From Rhodanobacteraceae bacterium (GTDB lineage: Bacteria; Pseudomonadota; Gammaproteobacteria; Xanthomonadales; Xanthomonadaceae): a stretch of 64,000 nucleotides of DNA. Where the stretch lies: contig JACKOX010000003.1 in NCBI GenBank assembly GCA_024233975.1, forward strand, positions 1-64,000. The letters are read 5' to 3'. The notes beneath the pieces were generated by a model, which worked only from the letters and a program-made list of their open reading frames with translations, made no database searches and was not told where the DNA came from. Position 1 is the first letter of the stretch, and every line of letters begins with the position of its first letter. Position numbers and translations under genes: made by a program. Shown here piece after piece: positions 19,532 to 28,771 of this stretch.

Positions 19532-19559
19532 ACAACGGCCGGGTAATCCCGGCCGTTGT
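19532..19559 (-). terminator. Terminator-like hairpin after sodB
   Basis: ACAACGGCCGGG and CCCGGCCGTTGT form a perfect 12-bp stem with a TAAT loop, 24 nt past the sodB stop. The T-run on the minus strand is weak. Confidence 0.6.
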
Positions 19560-19583
19560 GCGATTCCCGGTTGTCGCGCCGGC

Positions 19584-20162
19584 TTACGCCATCTGGCTGG
19601 CCACGAATTCCCAGTTGACCAGGTTCCAGAACGCCTCGACATAGTTCGGGCGGGCGTTGCGGTAGTCGATGTAGTAGGCGTGTTCCCATACGTCGCAGGT
19701 CAGCAGGGCCTTGTCGGCGCCGGTCAGCGGCGTGTTGGCGTTGGAGGTGCTGACCAGCGCCAGACTGCCGTCCGGACGCTGCACCAGCCAGGCCCAGCCG
19801 GAGCCGAAGGTGGTGATCGCGGTCTGCGTGAACTGCTCCTTGAATGCAGCGAAGCTGCCGAAGGCGGCGTTGATGGCGTCAGCGACCTTGCCTTCCGGCT
19901 CGCCACCGCCGTTCGGCGACAGGCAGTTCCAGTAGAACGTGTGGTTCCAGATCTGGGCGGCGTTGTTGAACATGCCGCCCTGCGCCTTGCCGATGATGTC
20001 CTCCAGCGACATCGATTCGAACTCGGTGCCGGCGATCTGCTTGTTCAGGTTGTTGACATAGGCCTGGTGGTGCTTGCCGTAGTGGTAGTCGATGGTTTCG
20101 CCGGAAATGTGCGGCGCCAGCGCTTCGCGGTCATACGGCAGCGGCGGAAGTTCGATAGCCAT
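19584..20162 (-). CDS. sodB: Superoxide dismutase [Fe]
   Basis: Fe-type SOD, 192 aa, cytosolic. Metal-site segments are present: HYGKHHQAYVNNLN, NNAAQIWNHTFYW (with the Gln typical of Fe enzymes) and DVWEHAYYIDYRNARPNYV. Start at 20162 behind AAGGAGG. Divergent from grxD with 154 bp between them. Confidence 0.97.
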   Translation of the reverse strand: MAIELPPLPYDREALAPHISGETIDYHYGKHHQAYVNNLNKQIAGTEFESMSLEDIIGKAQGGMFNNAAQIWNHTFYWNCLSPNGGGEPEGKVADAINAAFGSFAAFKEQFTQTAITTFGSGWAWLVQRPDGSLALVSTSNANTPLTGADKALLTCDVWEHAYYIDYRNARPNYVEAFWNLVNWEFVASQMA

Positions 20163-20316
20163 GGTGGCCTCCTTGCACGAAAAGAGTGGGGTGGTGGCCG
20201 GGCGTCGCCGGCCGATCTGCCGTAAAATGATAGCAAGCCGGCAGCGCCCCTCGCGGCGACCTGCCAACCCAGACGACCCGCCCGGCCGCAGCGCCGGCAG
20301 CTTCCAAGGAATTTTC

Positions 20317-20634
20317 ATGACGGCAATGGACCGCATCCAGGCCGAGATCAGCGCGCATCCGGTTATCCTGTTCATGAAGGGGACACCGCAGTTCCCGATG
20401 TGCGGTTTTTCCAGCCGCGCGGCACAGGCGCTCAAGGACTGCGGCGCCAGTTTCCATTCAGTGAACGTGCTGGAGGATCCGGAAATCCGCGCCAACCTGC
20501 CGCGCTATTCCAACTGGCCCACGTTTCCGCAGCTGTTCGTCAACGGCGAACTGATCGGCGGCTGCGACATCATCGTCGAGCTGCATGACAAGGGCGATCT
20601 GGCGCGCATCGTCGGCCAGTCGCAGCACGGATAG
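20317..20634 (+). CDS. grxD: Monothiol glutaredoxin (Grx4/GrxD type)
   Basis: Protein of 105 aa with the CGFS active site (Cys29 in GTPQFPMCGFSSRA), SNWPTFPQLFVNGELIGGCDI, and the usual C-terminus. CGFS glutaredoxins bind a bridging 2Fe-2S cluster with glutathione and act in Fe-S trafficking. The start at 20317 has AAGGA 5-9 nt upstream; upstream extension is non-protein-like. Followed after 7 nt by a YciK-type gene. Confidence 0.96.
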   Translation: MTAMDRIQAEISAHPVILFMKGTPQFPMCGFSSRAAQALKDCGASFHSVNVLEDPEIRANLPRYSNWPTFPQLFVNGELIGGCDIIVELHDKGDLARIVGQSQHG

Positions 20635-20641
20635 GTCGAGC

Positions 20642-21415
20642 ATGCATCAGACCACCGACTTCTCGCTGCCCGCCGATGCGCTGGCGGATCGCGTGGTGCT
20701 GGTCACCGGCGCACACGGCGGCCTTGGCGCGGCCGCGTCGCTGGCGGCGGCCCAGGCCGGGGCGACCGTCGTGCTGCTGGGACGTCGCGTGCCCAAGCTG
20801 AATCGCCTGTACGACCGCATCCTTGAGTCTGGCGGGGCGGAGTCGGCGATCTATCCGCTGGACATGGAAGGCGCCACGCCGGCCGACTACGAGGAAATGG
20901 CGCAGCGCATCGAATCCGAATGCGGGCGCCTCGACGGCATCCTGCATGCCGCCGCCGAGTTCCCTGGGCTGACGCCGTTGTCGTTGACCGAGCCACAGGA
21001 CTGGCTGCGGGCGATCCACGTGAATCTGTCGGCGCCGCTGTTGCTGACTCAGGCCTGCCTGCCGCTGCTGAAGCAGGCGCCGGATGCGGCGATCGTGTTC
21101 GTCCAGGAGCCGCTTTCCCAGGTCGGGCGCGCCTATTGGGGTGGCTATGGCGTGGCCAAGCACGGCCTGAATGGCCTCGTCGGCGTGCTGCGCCATGAAT
21201 ACGAAGGTACGCCGCTGCGCATCAGCGCGCTGCAGCCCGGGCCGATGCGCACGCCGCTGCGCCAGCGCGCCTGGTCGGCCGAGGATCCCGCCCGCTGGCC
21301 GGGTCCGGAAGTCTATGCGCCGGCCTGCGTGCACCTGCTGGCCGGGCTTGCCTCGCCGGCAACCGACGACGATGGCCTGCTGGTCGTACGCCACGATCCG
21401 CCCAGTCCGCACTGA
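20642..21415 (+). CDS. yciK: YciK-type short-chain dehydrogenase/reductase
   Basis: Rossmann SDR of 257 aa: cofactor motif VTGAHGGLGAAAS, NAG-like HAAAEFPGL, HVNLSAPLLL, and YGVAK as the catalytic Tyr-Lys. Ungapped comparison with E. coli YciK puts Glu, not Ser, at the Tyr-13 position where SDRs carry the catalytic Ser (FVQEPLSQVGRAYWGGYGVAK). A Ser sits 3 residues later. Substrate unknown. Between grxD and marC, probably one transcript. Confidence 0.88.
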   Translation: MHQTTDFSLPADALADRVVLVTGAHGGLGAAASLAAAQAGATVVLLGRRVPKLNRLYDRILESGGAESAIYPLDMEGATPADYEEMAQRIESECGRLDGILHAAAEFPGLTPLSLTEPQDWLRAIHVNLSAPLLLTQACLPLLKQAPDAAIVFVQEPLSQVGRAYWGGYGVAKHGLNGLVGVLRHEYEGTPLRISALQPGPMRTPLRQRAWSAEDPARWPGPEVYAPACVHLLAGLASPATDDDGLLVVRHDPPSPH

Positions 21416-21432
21416 TCCCGGTTTCCAGCACC

Positions 21433-22035
21433 ATGTCCGTCGTTTCCGCCGCCATCCTGCTGTTCCTGATCCTGGATCCACTGGGCAACGTGCCGCTGTT
21501 CCTCAGCCTACTGAAGGAGCTGCCGCCGTCGCGCCGGCGGGTCGTGCTGGTGCGGGAGCTGCTGATCGCGCTGGGCGTGCTGCTGGTGTTCCTGTTCGGC
21601 GGGCAATACCTGCTGGCCCTGATGCACCTGCGTCAGGAGTCGGTTTCCATCGCCGGCGGCATCATCCTGTTCCTGATCGGCCTGAAGATGATCTTTCCGC
21701 AGAAGGAAGGGATTTTCGGCGATGTGCCCGAGGGTGAGCCGTTCATCGTCCCGATGGCGATCCCGGCGGTTGCCGGGCCCTCGGGCATGGCGGCGGTAAT
21801 GCTGATGGCCAATTCCGACCCCGGGCGGCTGGCTGACTGGACCCTGGCCCTGTTCCTGGCCTGGTTCGGGACCGCGGTGATCCTTTTCTTCTCCACCTAT
21901 CTCTACAAACTGCTTGGCCAGCGGGTACTTGTGGCCGTGGAGCGGTTGATGGGCATGCTGCTGGTGGCCCTGTCCGTGCAGATGTTCCTGGACGGCATCG
22001 CTGCCTATCTGGCGCCGTCCGTGGGGGCGGGCTGA
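21433..22035 (+). CDS. MarC family integral membrane protein
   Basis: Protein of 200 aa with about six transmembrane helices (AAILLFLILDPLGNVPLFL, IALGVLLVFLFGGQYLLAL, VSIAGGIILFLIGLKMIF, and others). The ILDPLGNVP motif and AIPAVAGPSG segment are typical of MarC/YhgN. Function unresolved despite the multiple-antibiotic-resistance name. Third gene of the grxD unit. Confidence 0.9.
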   Translation: MSVVSAAILLFLILDPLGNVPLFLSLLKELPPSRRRVVLVRELLIALGVLLVFLFGGQYLLALMHLRQESVSIAGGIILFLIGLKMIFPQKEGIFGDVPEGEPFIVPMAIPAVAGPSGMAAVMLMANSDPGRLADWTLALFLAWFGTAVILFFSTYLYKLLGQRVLVAVERLMGMLLVALSVQMFLDGIAAYLAPSVGAG

Positions 22036-22195
22036 TCGCCCGGGAGGACGTTGGCGCAGGGTTTTGTGCTGGCTGACGGCTCCGCCCCCGATTTGTGGCT
22101 CAGTTAGTTACAAATCTGAAAGATTTTGCTGTTAAACTACCGTTAACCTGCCCGACGAAGGCTGTCGACAGGTGGGAGTTCGAAGGGGAGTTGCC

Positions 22196-22237
22196 AGTTC
22201 AAAGCGTCGATTCGGCATGCCGAATGGGCTTTGAACT
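22196..22237 (+). repeat. Nested inverted repeat in leader of TonB-receptor gene
   Basis: Outer arms AGTTCAAAGC (22196-22205) and GCTTTGAACT (22228-22237) enclose a perfect 16-nt palindrome ATTCGGCATGCCGAAT (22210-22225). As RNA it would form an extended stem about 60 nt upstream of the start. As DNA it could be an operator. The upstream 22090-22140 stretch is AT-rich and may hold the promoter. Confidence 0.65.
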
Positions 22238-22297
22238 GTGTAACCGCCGCGGCAGGAAGCCGCACTGAATGCTTTTGTGACTGATAGGAAACCAACC

Positions 22298-25200
22298 ATG
22301 ATCAAGCGATACGGAGTCCAGCTGTTCCTCGGACTGCTGCTTGCGCTGTTCGCCACGGTGCCTGCGTTCGCGCAGTCCACGTCGGCAGCGCTCGGCGGCC
22401 AGGTCACTGCCGCCGACGGTACGCCGCTGAGCGGCGCCGAGGTAGTGATCGTCCACACGCCTTCGGGCACCACCTCCCGCGCCACCACCAATGCCGACGG
22501 CCGCTATGTTTCCCGCGGTCTGCGCGTGGGTGGTCCGTACACGGTCACCGTGACCAAGGACGGCTACCAGGGCAAGGCGCAGGAAAACGTCTTCCTGACG
22601 CTGGCGGAAACCGGTCAGGTCAACACGCAGCTGGTCAGCTCCGCGCCGGAACTGGAAGCCATCGTGGTCGTGGCCTCGGCCAATGACTCCGTGTTCTCGC
22701 CGGAAAACACCGGCGTCGGCACCTCGATCGGCGGTCGCGAAATGCAGATCATGCCGCAGGGCAGCCGCTCGGTTGACGACGTGGCCCGTCTGGACCCGCG
22801 CATCACCGTTATTGATCAGGCCGGTGGTTCGATCTCCGTTGCCGGTATCAACAACCGCTACAACACCATTTCGGTCGACGGCATGTCGCAGAGCGACCCG
22901 TTTGGTCTGAACGCGAACGGCATGCCGTACACCGGCAGCCCGATCTCGGTTGACACCATCGAAGCCTACGACCTGAAGGTCTCCGACTTCGACGTGGCTT
23001 CCGACACCGTCGGCGCCACCGTCAACGCGGTCACCAAGTCCGGTGGTAACGACTTCCACGGTTCGGTCTACTACGTCTACAAGGACGCCGGTAGCATGGT
23101 TGGCGATCGTGACGGCCAGGACTACAACCTGTTCGACACCGACGAGACCAAGGGCCTGACCATTGGTGGTCCGATCATCCAGGACAAGCTGTTCTTCTTC
23201 GCTTCCTATGAAGAGCAGACCATCTCCAACTTCGGCGGCGCCTCCTCCTCGGACGGCGTGGCCAATGGCTATGTCAGCCTGGATGACGTCAACGAGGCGA
23301 TCGCCATTGCCAGCAGCCTCGGCATGCAGCCGGGTGTGTACGGCTCCACCGGCATCAATCTCGACAACAAGCGTTACCTGGGCAAGCTGGACTGGAACAT
23401 CAACGAAGATCACCGTGCCAGCCTGACCTACCAGCAGACCGAAGAGTTCCGCCCGTCGCCGTACGACGCGTTCTCCGACACGGTCGTGCTGTCGAGCCAT
23501 TACTACAACATCAACAACAAGACCAGGAACCTGACGCTGCAGCTGTTCAGCGACTGGTCCGACAAGTTCTCCACCGAGTTCAAGATTGGCCAGAACAAGT
23601 TCGACCAGGTCAACGGCAACCCGATCGACCAGCCGGAAGTCGAGGTCGAGACGGCTGACGGTGGTTCGATCTTCATCGGTGAAGACAACAACCGTCACGA
23701 GAACCAGATCAACACTGATCGCGTTTTCGCCAACCTGGCGGGCACCTACTACGCGGGCAACCACACCATCAAGGGTGGTTTCGATTACCTGCGTCACAAG
23801 GTGTTCAACCTGTATGGTCGTGACCTGCATGGTTCGTATGTGTTCACGAGCCTTGAAGATTTCGCCAGCGGCAACTACGACGTCTACAACCTTCGCACGC
23901 CGGCTCCTGGCTACACCGTGGCGGATACCGCTGCCGCGCTGACCTACAGCCAGTTCAGCCCGTTCATCCAGGACACCTGGCAGGTCAATGACAACCTGTC
24001 GATTGTCTATGGTGTTCGCGTGAACATCCCGAAGGTGAACAAGGCGCCGGTGACGACCCCAGGCTTCGAAGAGGCGTTCGGTTTCCCGAACAACTACAAG
24101 CTGGGTTCGAGCAACAAGGTTGTCCTGCCGCGTCTGGCCTTCAACTACCAGTTTGACACCGAGCGCTACTCGCAGCTGCGTGGTGGCATCGGTGCGTTCC
24201 AGAGCATCCCGCCGTTCGTCTGGCTGGCCAACCCCTACCAGAACAACGGCGTGACCGCGCTGTCGTACCGTTCGTTTGATCCGTCTTCGGCGCCGTTCAG
24301 CCCGGATGCGTTCAACCAGAACGTGCCGGCCGGTGGCCGTCCGAGCTACCAGATCGATTCCATCGATCCGGACTTCAAGCTGCCGACCGTGTGGAAGATC
24401 AGCCTCGGTTACGATGCCGAGCTGCCGTGGTGGGGCCTGGTCGCAACGGCCGAGTTCCAGTCCATCCGTGCCAAGGACGCTGTGTTCTATCAGGCTCTGA
24501 ACATCGGTGATCCGGTGGGTACGCTGGCTGACGGCCGCTACTACTTCTACTGCACGCTGGGTTCGCTCTCGAGCTCGAACAAGTACTGCAACCGCAACAC
24601 GGACTTCGACACTCGCTCGACGGTTCTTGGCAACACCAACAAGGGCTTCTCGAACTCGGTGACGTTCTCCTTGAACAAGCCGATGTCGAATGGCTGGTAC
24701 GGCAACCTCAGCTACACCTACACCGACGCCAACGAAGTGGCTTCGGACGGCAGCTCGCAGGCTTGGTCGAGCTACCAGTATGTGTCGCGCGTCAACCCGA
24801 ACCAGGAAATTGCTACCACTGCCGGTCGCCTGATCCGCAACTCGATCAAGGCCTCCATTGGTTGGGAGCACGCCTTCTTCGGCGACTACATGACCAGCAT
24901 CACGGCTTACTACAACGGTCATGATGGCCTGCCGTACACCTGGACCATCAATGGCGACGCCAATGGCGACGGCATCTTCCAGGACCCGGCCTACATCCCG
25001 ATGGTTGACGATCCGAACGTGAGCTATGGTTCGGCCACGCCGGAGCAGATCGCTGCGTTCCACGAGTTCATCTCGAGCAACTCCTACCTGAACTCGCACC
25101 GCGGCCAGATTGCTGACCGTAATGCTGCTCACTATCCGTGGGTCAACCAGCTGGACCTCGGTTTCCAGCAGGAACTGCCGGGCTTCTTCAAGGAACACAA

Positions 25201-25465
25201 GACCATCCTGCGTCTGGATATCTACAACTTCCTGAACCTGCTCAGCAGCGACTGGGGCCACACCATGGGTGAGACCTTCTCGGACAACACCCGTTTCCTG
25301 GCTCGTCTGGGTGGCCTGAATGCCGATGGCACCTATGTCTACAACCTGGGCAGCGAGAGCAACCCGTCGTGGGAGAATCTCTCCATCTACGACGCCAGCA
25401 CGGCATTCCCGTCGCGCGTGGTTTCCCGCTGGTCGGCCCTGCTGACCCTGCGTTACGAGTTCTGA
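22298..25465 (+). CDS. Oar-like TonB-dependent receptor with carboxypeptidase-regulatory-like domain
   Basis: Outer-membrane receptor of 1055 aa. Start at 22298 (signal peptide MIKRYGVQLFLGLLLALFATVPAFAQ); the in-frame GTG at 22277 is rejected. An Ig-like CarboxypepD_reg domain at about 28-105 (GGQVTAADGTPLSGAEVVIVH ... TNADGRYVSRGLRVGGPY) precedes the plug (ARLDPRITVIDQAGGSISVAGINNRYN) and a long beta-barrel ending in LLTLRYEF. Oar-type receptors occur in many copies in Xanthomonadales; substrates are mostly unknown. Strong, even codon use suggests high expression. A clean terminator follows. Confidence 0.93.
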   Translation: MIKRYGVQLFLGLLLALFATVPAFAQSTSAALGGQVTAADGTPLSGAEVVIVHTPSGTTSRATTNADGRYVSRGLRVGGPYTVTVTKDGYQGKAQENVFLTLAETGQVNTQLVSSAPELEAIVVVASANDSVFSPENTGVGTSIGGREMQIMPQGSRSVDDVARLDPRITVIDQAGGSISVAGINNRYNTISVDGMSQSDPFGLNANGMPYTGSPISVDTIEAYDLKVSDFDVASDTVGATVNAVTKSGGNDFHGSVYYVYKDAGSMVGDRDGQDYNLFDTDETKGLTIGGPIIQDKLFFFASYEEQTISNFGGASSSDGVANGYVSLDDVNEAIAIASSLGMQPGVYGSTGINLDNKRYLGKLDWNINEDHRASLTYQQTEEFRPSPYDAFSDTVVLSSHYYNINNKTRNLTLQLFSDWSDKFSTEFKIGQNKFDQVNGNPIDQPEVEVETADGGSIFIGEDNNRHENQINTDRVFANLAGTYYAGNHTIKGGFDYLRHKVFNLYGRDLHGSYVFTSLEDFASGNYDVYNLRTPAPGYTVADTAAALTYSQFSPFIQDTWQVNDNLSIVYGVRVNIPKVNKAPVTTPGFEEAFGFPNNYKLGSSNKVVLPRLAFNYQFDTERYSQLRGGIGAFQSIPPFVWLANPYQNNGVTALSYRSFDPSSAPFSPDAFNQNVPAGGRPSYQIDSIDPDFKLPTVWKISLGYDAELPWWGLVATAEFQSIRAKDAVFYQALNIGDPVGTLADGRYYFYCTLGSLSSSNKYCNRNTDFDTRSTVLGNTNKGFSNSVTFSLNKPMSNGWYGNLSYTYTDANEVASDGSSQAWSSYQYVSRVNPNQEIATTAGRLIRNSIKASIGWEHAFFGDYMTSITAYYNGHDGLPYTWTINGDANGDGIFQDPAYIPMVDDPNVSYGSATPEQIAAFHEFISSNSYLNSHRGQIADRNAAHYPWVNQLDLGFQQELPGFFKEHKTILRLDIYNFLNLLSSDWGHTMGETFSDNTRFLARLGGLNADGTYVYNLGSESNPSWENLSIYDASTAFPSRVVSRWSALLTLRYEF

Positions 25466-25492
25466 TTCACCACTCGTAAAATAGCTGTCTTG

Positions 25493-25527
25493 GAAACGGC
25501 CGGGGAAACCCGGCCGTTTCTTTTTTT
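25493..25527 (+). terminator. Intrinsic terminator of TonB-receptor gene
   Basis: GAAACGGCCGGG and CCCGGCCGTTTC pair over 12 bp with a GAAA tetraloop, followed by seven T. 27 nt after the stop codon. Confidence 0.93.
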
Positions 25528-25628
25528 GAGGGCTGGTATTGCCTGCAAGTCCTGGTCGGGCTTGACCATCAGAATCAAACGCGGCACCGTCGCGGCAGTT
25601 GCCGCCCTATGGCGGAAAGGGGAAAACC

Positions 25629-26645
25629 ATGATCAGCCCGGGCGTTTTTCGCGAATTCGTTCCTACCCACACGCTGCCGCCCGGTGATCGCGCGGAGCTG
25701 GCGAAGTCCAGCCACGTCATCACCTACCAGCCGGGGCAGGTGATCTTCCAGCGCGGCGAGGCGGCGACCACGGTGGTCTATCTGGTGTCTGGCGAGGTCG
25801 AGCTGGTCAGCGAGCGTGGGACGCGCCGCGTCGCCGCCGCAACCGAGGAGGCCCGCCATCCGTTGTCCGGTGGCGCGAAGTACCTGAACACTGCCACGGC
25901 CTTGCGCCCGTCGCAGCTGCTGTTCGTTGATCGCGACAAGATGGACGTCATGCTGACCTGGGCGCAGACCGGTGTGGTCGAAGTGCAGGAGCTCGATTCC
26001 AGCGAACCGGGTGACTGGATGAGTGCCATGCTCTGCAATCCCGTATTCCAGCGCATTCCCGCGGCGAACATTGCCCAGGTGATCGCCAGTGTCGAGATCC
26101 TACAGGTCGCGGAAGGTCAGACCCTGATCAACCAGGGCGATACCGGCGACTATTACTACGTGTTGACCGAGGGTGCCTGCGAAGTGCTGCGCCGCGAGGG
26201 TGACGCGGACCACCAGCAGATCGATGCGTTTGGTCCGGGTCGGGGCTTCGGCGAGGAGGCGCTGGTTTCTGGCGAACCACGAAATGCCTCGATCCGCGTG
26301 ACCCGGGCGGGCAGCGTGGCGCGGCTGTCGGCGGATGATTTCCGCCGTCTTCTGCGTGATCCGCTGCTGTCGACCACCACGCTGGACAAGCTGCCGGCGC
26401 AGGTCACGTTGGTCGACGTGCGTCTGCCCGAAGAATTCGGTCGTGGCCGCCTCCCCGGCGCGCTCAACGTGCCCCTGCGCTCCCTGCGGGGCGAAGCAGC
26501 CAGTATGGACAAGAGCCGCCCGCTGGTCGTGTACTGCGATACGGGCCGGCGTAGCGCCTCGGCGGCGTTCCTGTTCAGCGAGCGCGGATTCGATGTCCGT
26601 CTGCTCAAGGAAGGCGTCAGTCCCGAGCAGATGACCGAGTCCTGA
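25629..26645 (+). CDS. Double cyclic-nucleotide-binding domain protein with C-terminal rhodanese
   Basis: Protein of 338 aa. A first, degenerate cNMP-binding fold covers about 5-110. A second (about 140-245) keeps the phosphate-binding cassette (GRGFGEEALVSGEPRNASIRV, with Arg218 and Ser221). A rhodanese domain at about 258-335 has active Cys303 in VVYCDTGRRSAS. There is no DNA-binding domain, so it is not a CRP-type regulator; it may couple cyclic-nucleotide sensing to sulfur transfer. Start at 25629 behind AAAGGGGA. Stands alone before ppnN. Confidence 0.88.
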   Translation: MISPGVFREFVPTHTLPPGDRAELAKSSHVITYQPGQVIFQRGEAATTVVYLVSGEVELVSERGTRRVAAATEEARHPLSGGAKYLNTATALRPSQLLFVDRDKMDVMLTWAQTGVVEVQELDSSEPGDWMSAMLCNPVFQRIPAANIAQVIASVEILQVAEGQTLINQGDTGDYYYVLTEGACEVLRREGDADHQQIDAFGPGRGFGEEALVSGEPRNASIRVTRAGSVARLSADDFRRLLRDPLLSTTTLDKLPAQVTLVDVRLPEEFGRGRLPGALNVPLRSLRGEAASMDKSRPLVVYCDTGRRSASAAFLFSERGFDVRLLKEGVSPEQMTES

Positions 26646-26742
26646 TAACCCGCTCATTACCGGAAAGTATCGGGGCAATTGTCCCGCACTCCGCCCTGTG
26701 TCATCCTCGCCGGCTCACTAATCGACGAGTACAGGAAAAGCG

Positions 26743-28113
26743 ATGGCGCTTGAGACGGTCAATACCCGGATTTTCCCCACCAAGGGCGGCCTTGACGTTC
26801 TGTCACGCGAGGAGGTCAGCCGACTGCGTGACGTATCCACGGGCGGGCAGCATGAATTGCTGCGGCGCTGCGCACTGGCGGTGTTGACCTCGGGCAGCCA
26901 CAACGATGACCCGCGCGCTGCCAGCGAGCTGTATCCGGATTTCGACATCCAAGTGCTGCAGCAGGATCGCGGCGTCCGTTTCGAGCTCAGCAATGCGCCG
27001 GCCATGGCTTTCGTGGACGGCGAGATCATCGGTGGTGTGGCCGAGCTGCTGGTGTCGGTGGTGCGTGACATCGCCTATGTCGCCGACGAGCTGGATGGCG
27101 ACGGCGCCTTTGACCTGACATCCTCGTCGGGAATCACCAATGCCGTCTTCGAGATCCTGCGCAATGCGCGCGTGATGCGTCCGCGCGTCGATCCGAGTCT
27201 GGTGGTCTGCTGGGGTGGTCATTCCATCTCCCGCAGCGAATACGACTACACCAAGACCGTCGGCTACGAGCTCGGCTTGCGTGGCATGGACATCTGCACC
27301 GGCTGTGGTCCTGGCGCCATGAAGGGGCCGATGAAGGGTGCCACCATCGCCCACGCCAAACAGCGACGCACGGGCAATCAGTACATTGGCATCACCGAGC
27401 CCGGCATCATTGCCGCTGAGTCGCCGAACCCCATCGTCAACCGTCTGGTGATCATGCCGGACATCGAAAAGCGCCTCGAAGCCTTCGTCCGTATGGGCCA
27501 CGGCATCATCGTGTTTCCGGGTGGCGTCGGCACGGCCGAGGAAATCCTCTACCTGCTGGGCATCCTGCTGCATCCGGACAATGCCAGCGTGCCGTTCCCG
27601 CTGGTGTTCACCGGGCCGGCCGCATCCGCAGCCTATTTCGAGCAGATCGACCGATTCCTCAAGCTCACCCTGGGCGAGGCCGCGTCGAGCCGCTACCAGA
27701 TCCTGATCGACGACCCGGTGGGGGTCGCCCGGGCCATGAAGGCCGGTCTGTCCAAGGTCAAGCAGTTCCGCATCGAGCAGCGCGACGCGTTCTTCTTCAA
27801 CTGGGGCCTCAAGATTCCCGAAGCCTTCCAGTTCCCCTTCCTGCCGACCCACGAAAAAATGGCGGGGCTCAATCTGCACCGCGAACAGCCGGCCCATGAG
27901 CTGGCGGCAGACCTGCGGCGCGCCTTCTCCGGCATCGTCGCCGGCAACGTCAAGGAAGACGGCATGCGCCGCGTTGAGGAATACGGTCCCTTCCAGATCG
28001 ACGGCGACAAGGACATCATGCGCGCCCTCGACGTCATGCTCCGCTCCTTCGTCGAACAGCGCCGCATGAAGATTTCAGGCGAGTACCGCCCCTGCTATCG
28101 CGTAGTGGCTTGA
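26743..28113 (+). CDS. ppnN: Pyrimidine/purine nucleotide 5'-monophosphate nucleosidase
   Basis: PpnN (YgdH) of 456 aa, hydrolysing nucleoside monophosphates to base plus ribose 5-phosphate. N- and C-terminal extensions flank a LOG-type Rossmann core with GGHSISRSEYDYTK, CGPGAMKGPMKGA and PGGVGTAEE (259-267). E. coli PpnN is bound and stimulated by (p)ppGpp. Full length. Convergent with pilE. Confidence 0.95.
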   Translation: MALETVNTRIFPTKGGLDVLSREEVSRLRDVSTGGQHELLRRCALAVLTSGSHNDDPRAASELYPDFDIQVLQQDRGVRFELSNAPAMAFVDGEIIGGVAELLVSVVRDIAYVADELDGDGAFDLTSSSGITNAVFEILRNARVMRPRVDPSLVVCWGGHSISRSEYDYTKTVGYELGLRGMDICTGCGPGAMKGPMKGATIAHAKQRRTGNQYIGITEPGIIAAESPNPIVNRLVIMPDIEKRLEAFVRMGHGIIVFPGGVGTAEEILYLLGILLHPDNASVPFPLVFTGPAASAAYFEQIDRFLKLTLGEAASSRYQILIDDPVGVARAMKAGLSKVKQFRIEQRDAFFFNWGLKIPEAFQFPFLPTHEKMAGLNLHREQPAHELAADLRRAFSGIVAGNVKEDGMRRVEEYGPFQIDGDKDIMRALDVMLRSFVEQRRMKISGEYRPCYRVVA

Positions 28114-28199
28114 AGGCCATCTGGGCGACGAGACGTATATCCAAGCATCAACGATGCGAAGTGTGTGAAATATGGCTTGCGCCATGCGGGTCGCGACGA

Positions 28200-28610
28200 C
28201 TAGTCGTTCCAGCAACGCTGTACGGTCGTTGTGTTGGTTTTCGTGACAGTACCGGCCGCAAAGGTATATATGAAGTTGCCACAGCGATCAGAGCTTTGGG
28301 CGCCCTGTCGGCTGGCGGTCAACGTATATCCGGTTGCCGTTTGGCCTGAGACTCTGAATGCATAGTTGTCGGTGGCAGTCAGCGTCGGATAGTTGGCACT
28401 GGCCGGTGACGTATTGGCATAAGTGGGATTGTCCGCACGCCAGCGTTCCATTTGGAGGGCGAGTGACTGTAAGCCCGATATGGCGTCGGCACGTCGGCTC
28501 TTAGCCAATTGCTCAGTGAACGCCGGAATTGCAATTGTCAAAATAATGGCCGCGAGGGCCACTACAGTCATCAACTCGATCAGCGTAAAGCCACGCGATT
28601 TGCCGTTCAT
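28200..28610 (-). CDS. pilE: Type IV pilin-like protein PilE
   Basis: Prepilin of 136 aa. Short basic leader MNGKSRG, cleavage before F8, mature FTLIELMTVV with Glu at +5, then a hydrophobic N-terminal helix. The globular part has SRRADAISGLQSLALQMERWRADNPTY and a C-terminal disulfide pair (DRCGNF ... VQRCWND), typical of PilE-type minor pilins. Transcribed divergently from fimT-pilW-pilX-pilV, whereas in most relatives pilE is last in that operon. Confidence 0.9.
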   Translation of the reverse strand: MNGKSRGFTLIELMTVVALAAIILTIAIPAFTEQLAKSRRADAISGLQSLALQMERWRADNPTYANTSPASANYPTLTATDNYAFRVSGQTATGYTLTASRQGAQSSDRCGNFIYTFAAGTVTKTNTTTVQRCWND

Positions 28611-28771
28611 CCCCGTATTCTCGCCGCTGGAAAAAGGTGAGTCTCCATCGTAACTCCGTGTTTCCGCCGGAGAAAGCCATCCGTCGTTTTTGCGCTTCCG
28701 TCCGTCATCTGGGGTGTGGTTTGAGCTACTCTGCGAGACTAGGATGTCCGCATGACAGAGAGGGGCAGATT

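Noticed and set aside
22199..25261. 1020-codon open frame antisense to the TonB receptor gene
   Set aside because: It mirrors the receptor gene's codon bias on the opposite strand; its protein is Val/Arg/His/Asp-rich with no domain. The receptor has signal peptide, plug and barrel.
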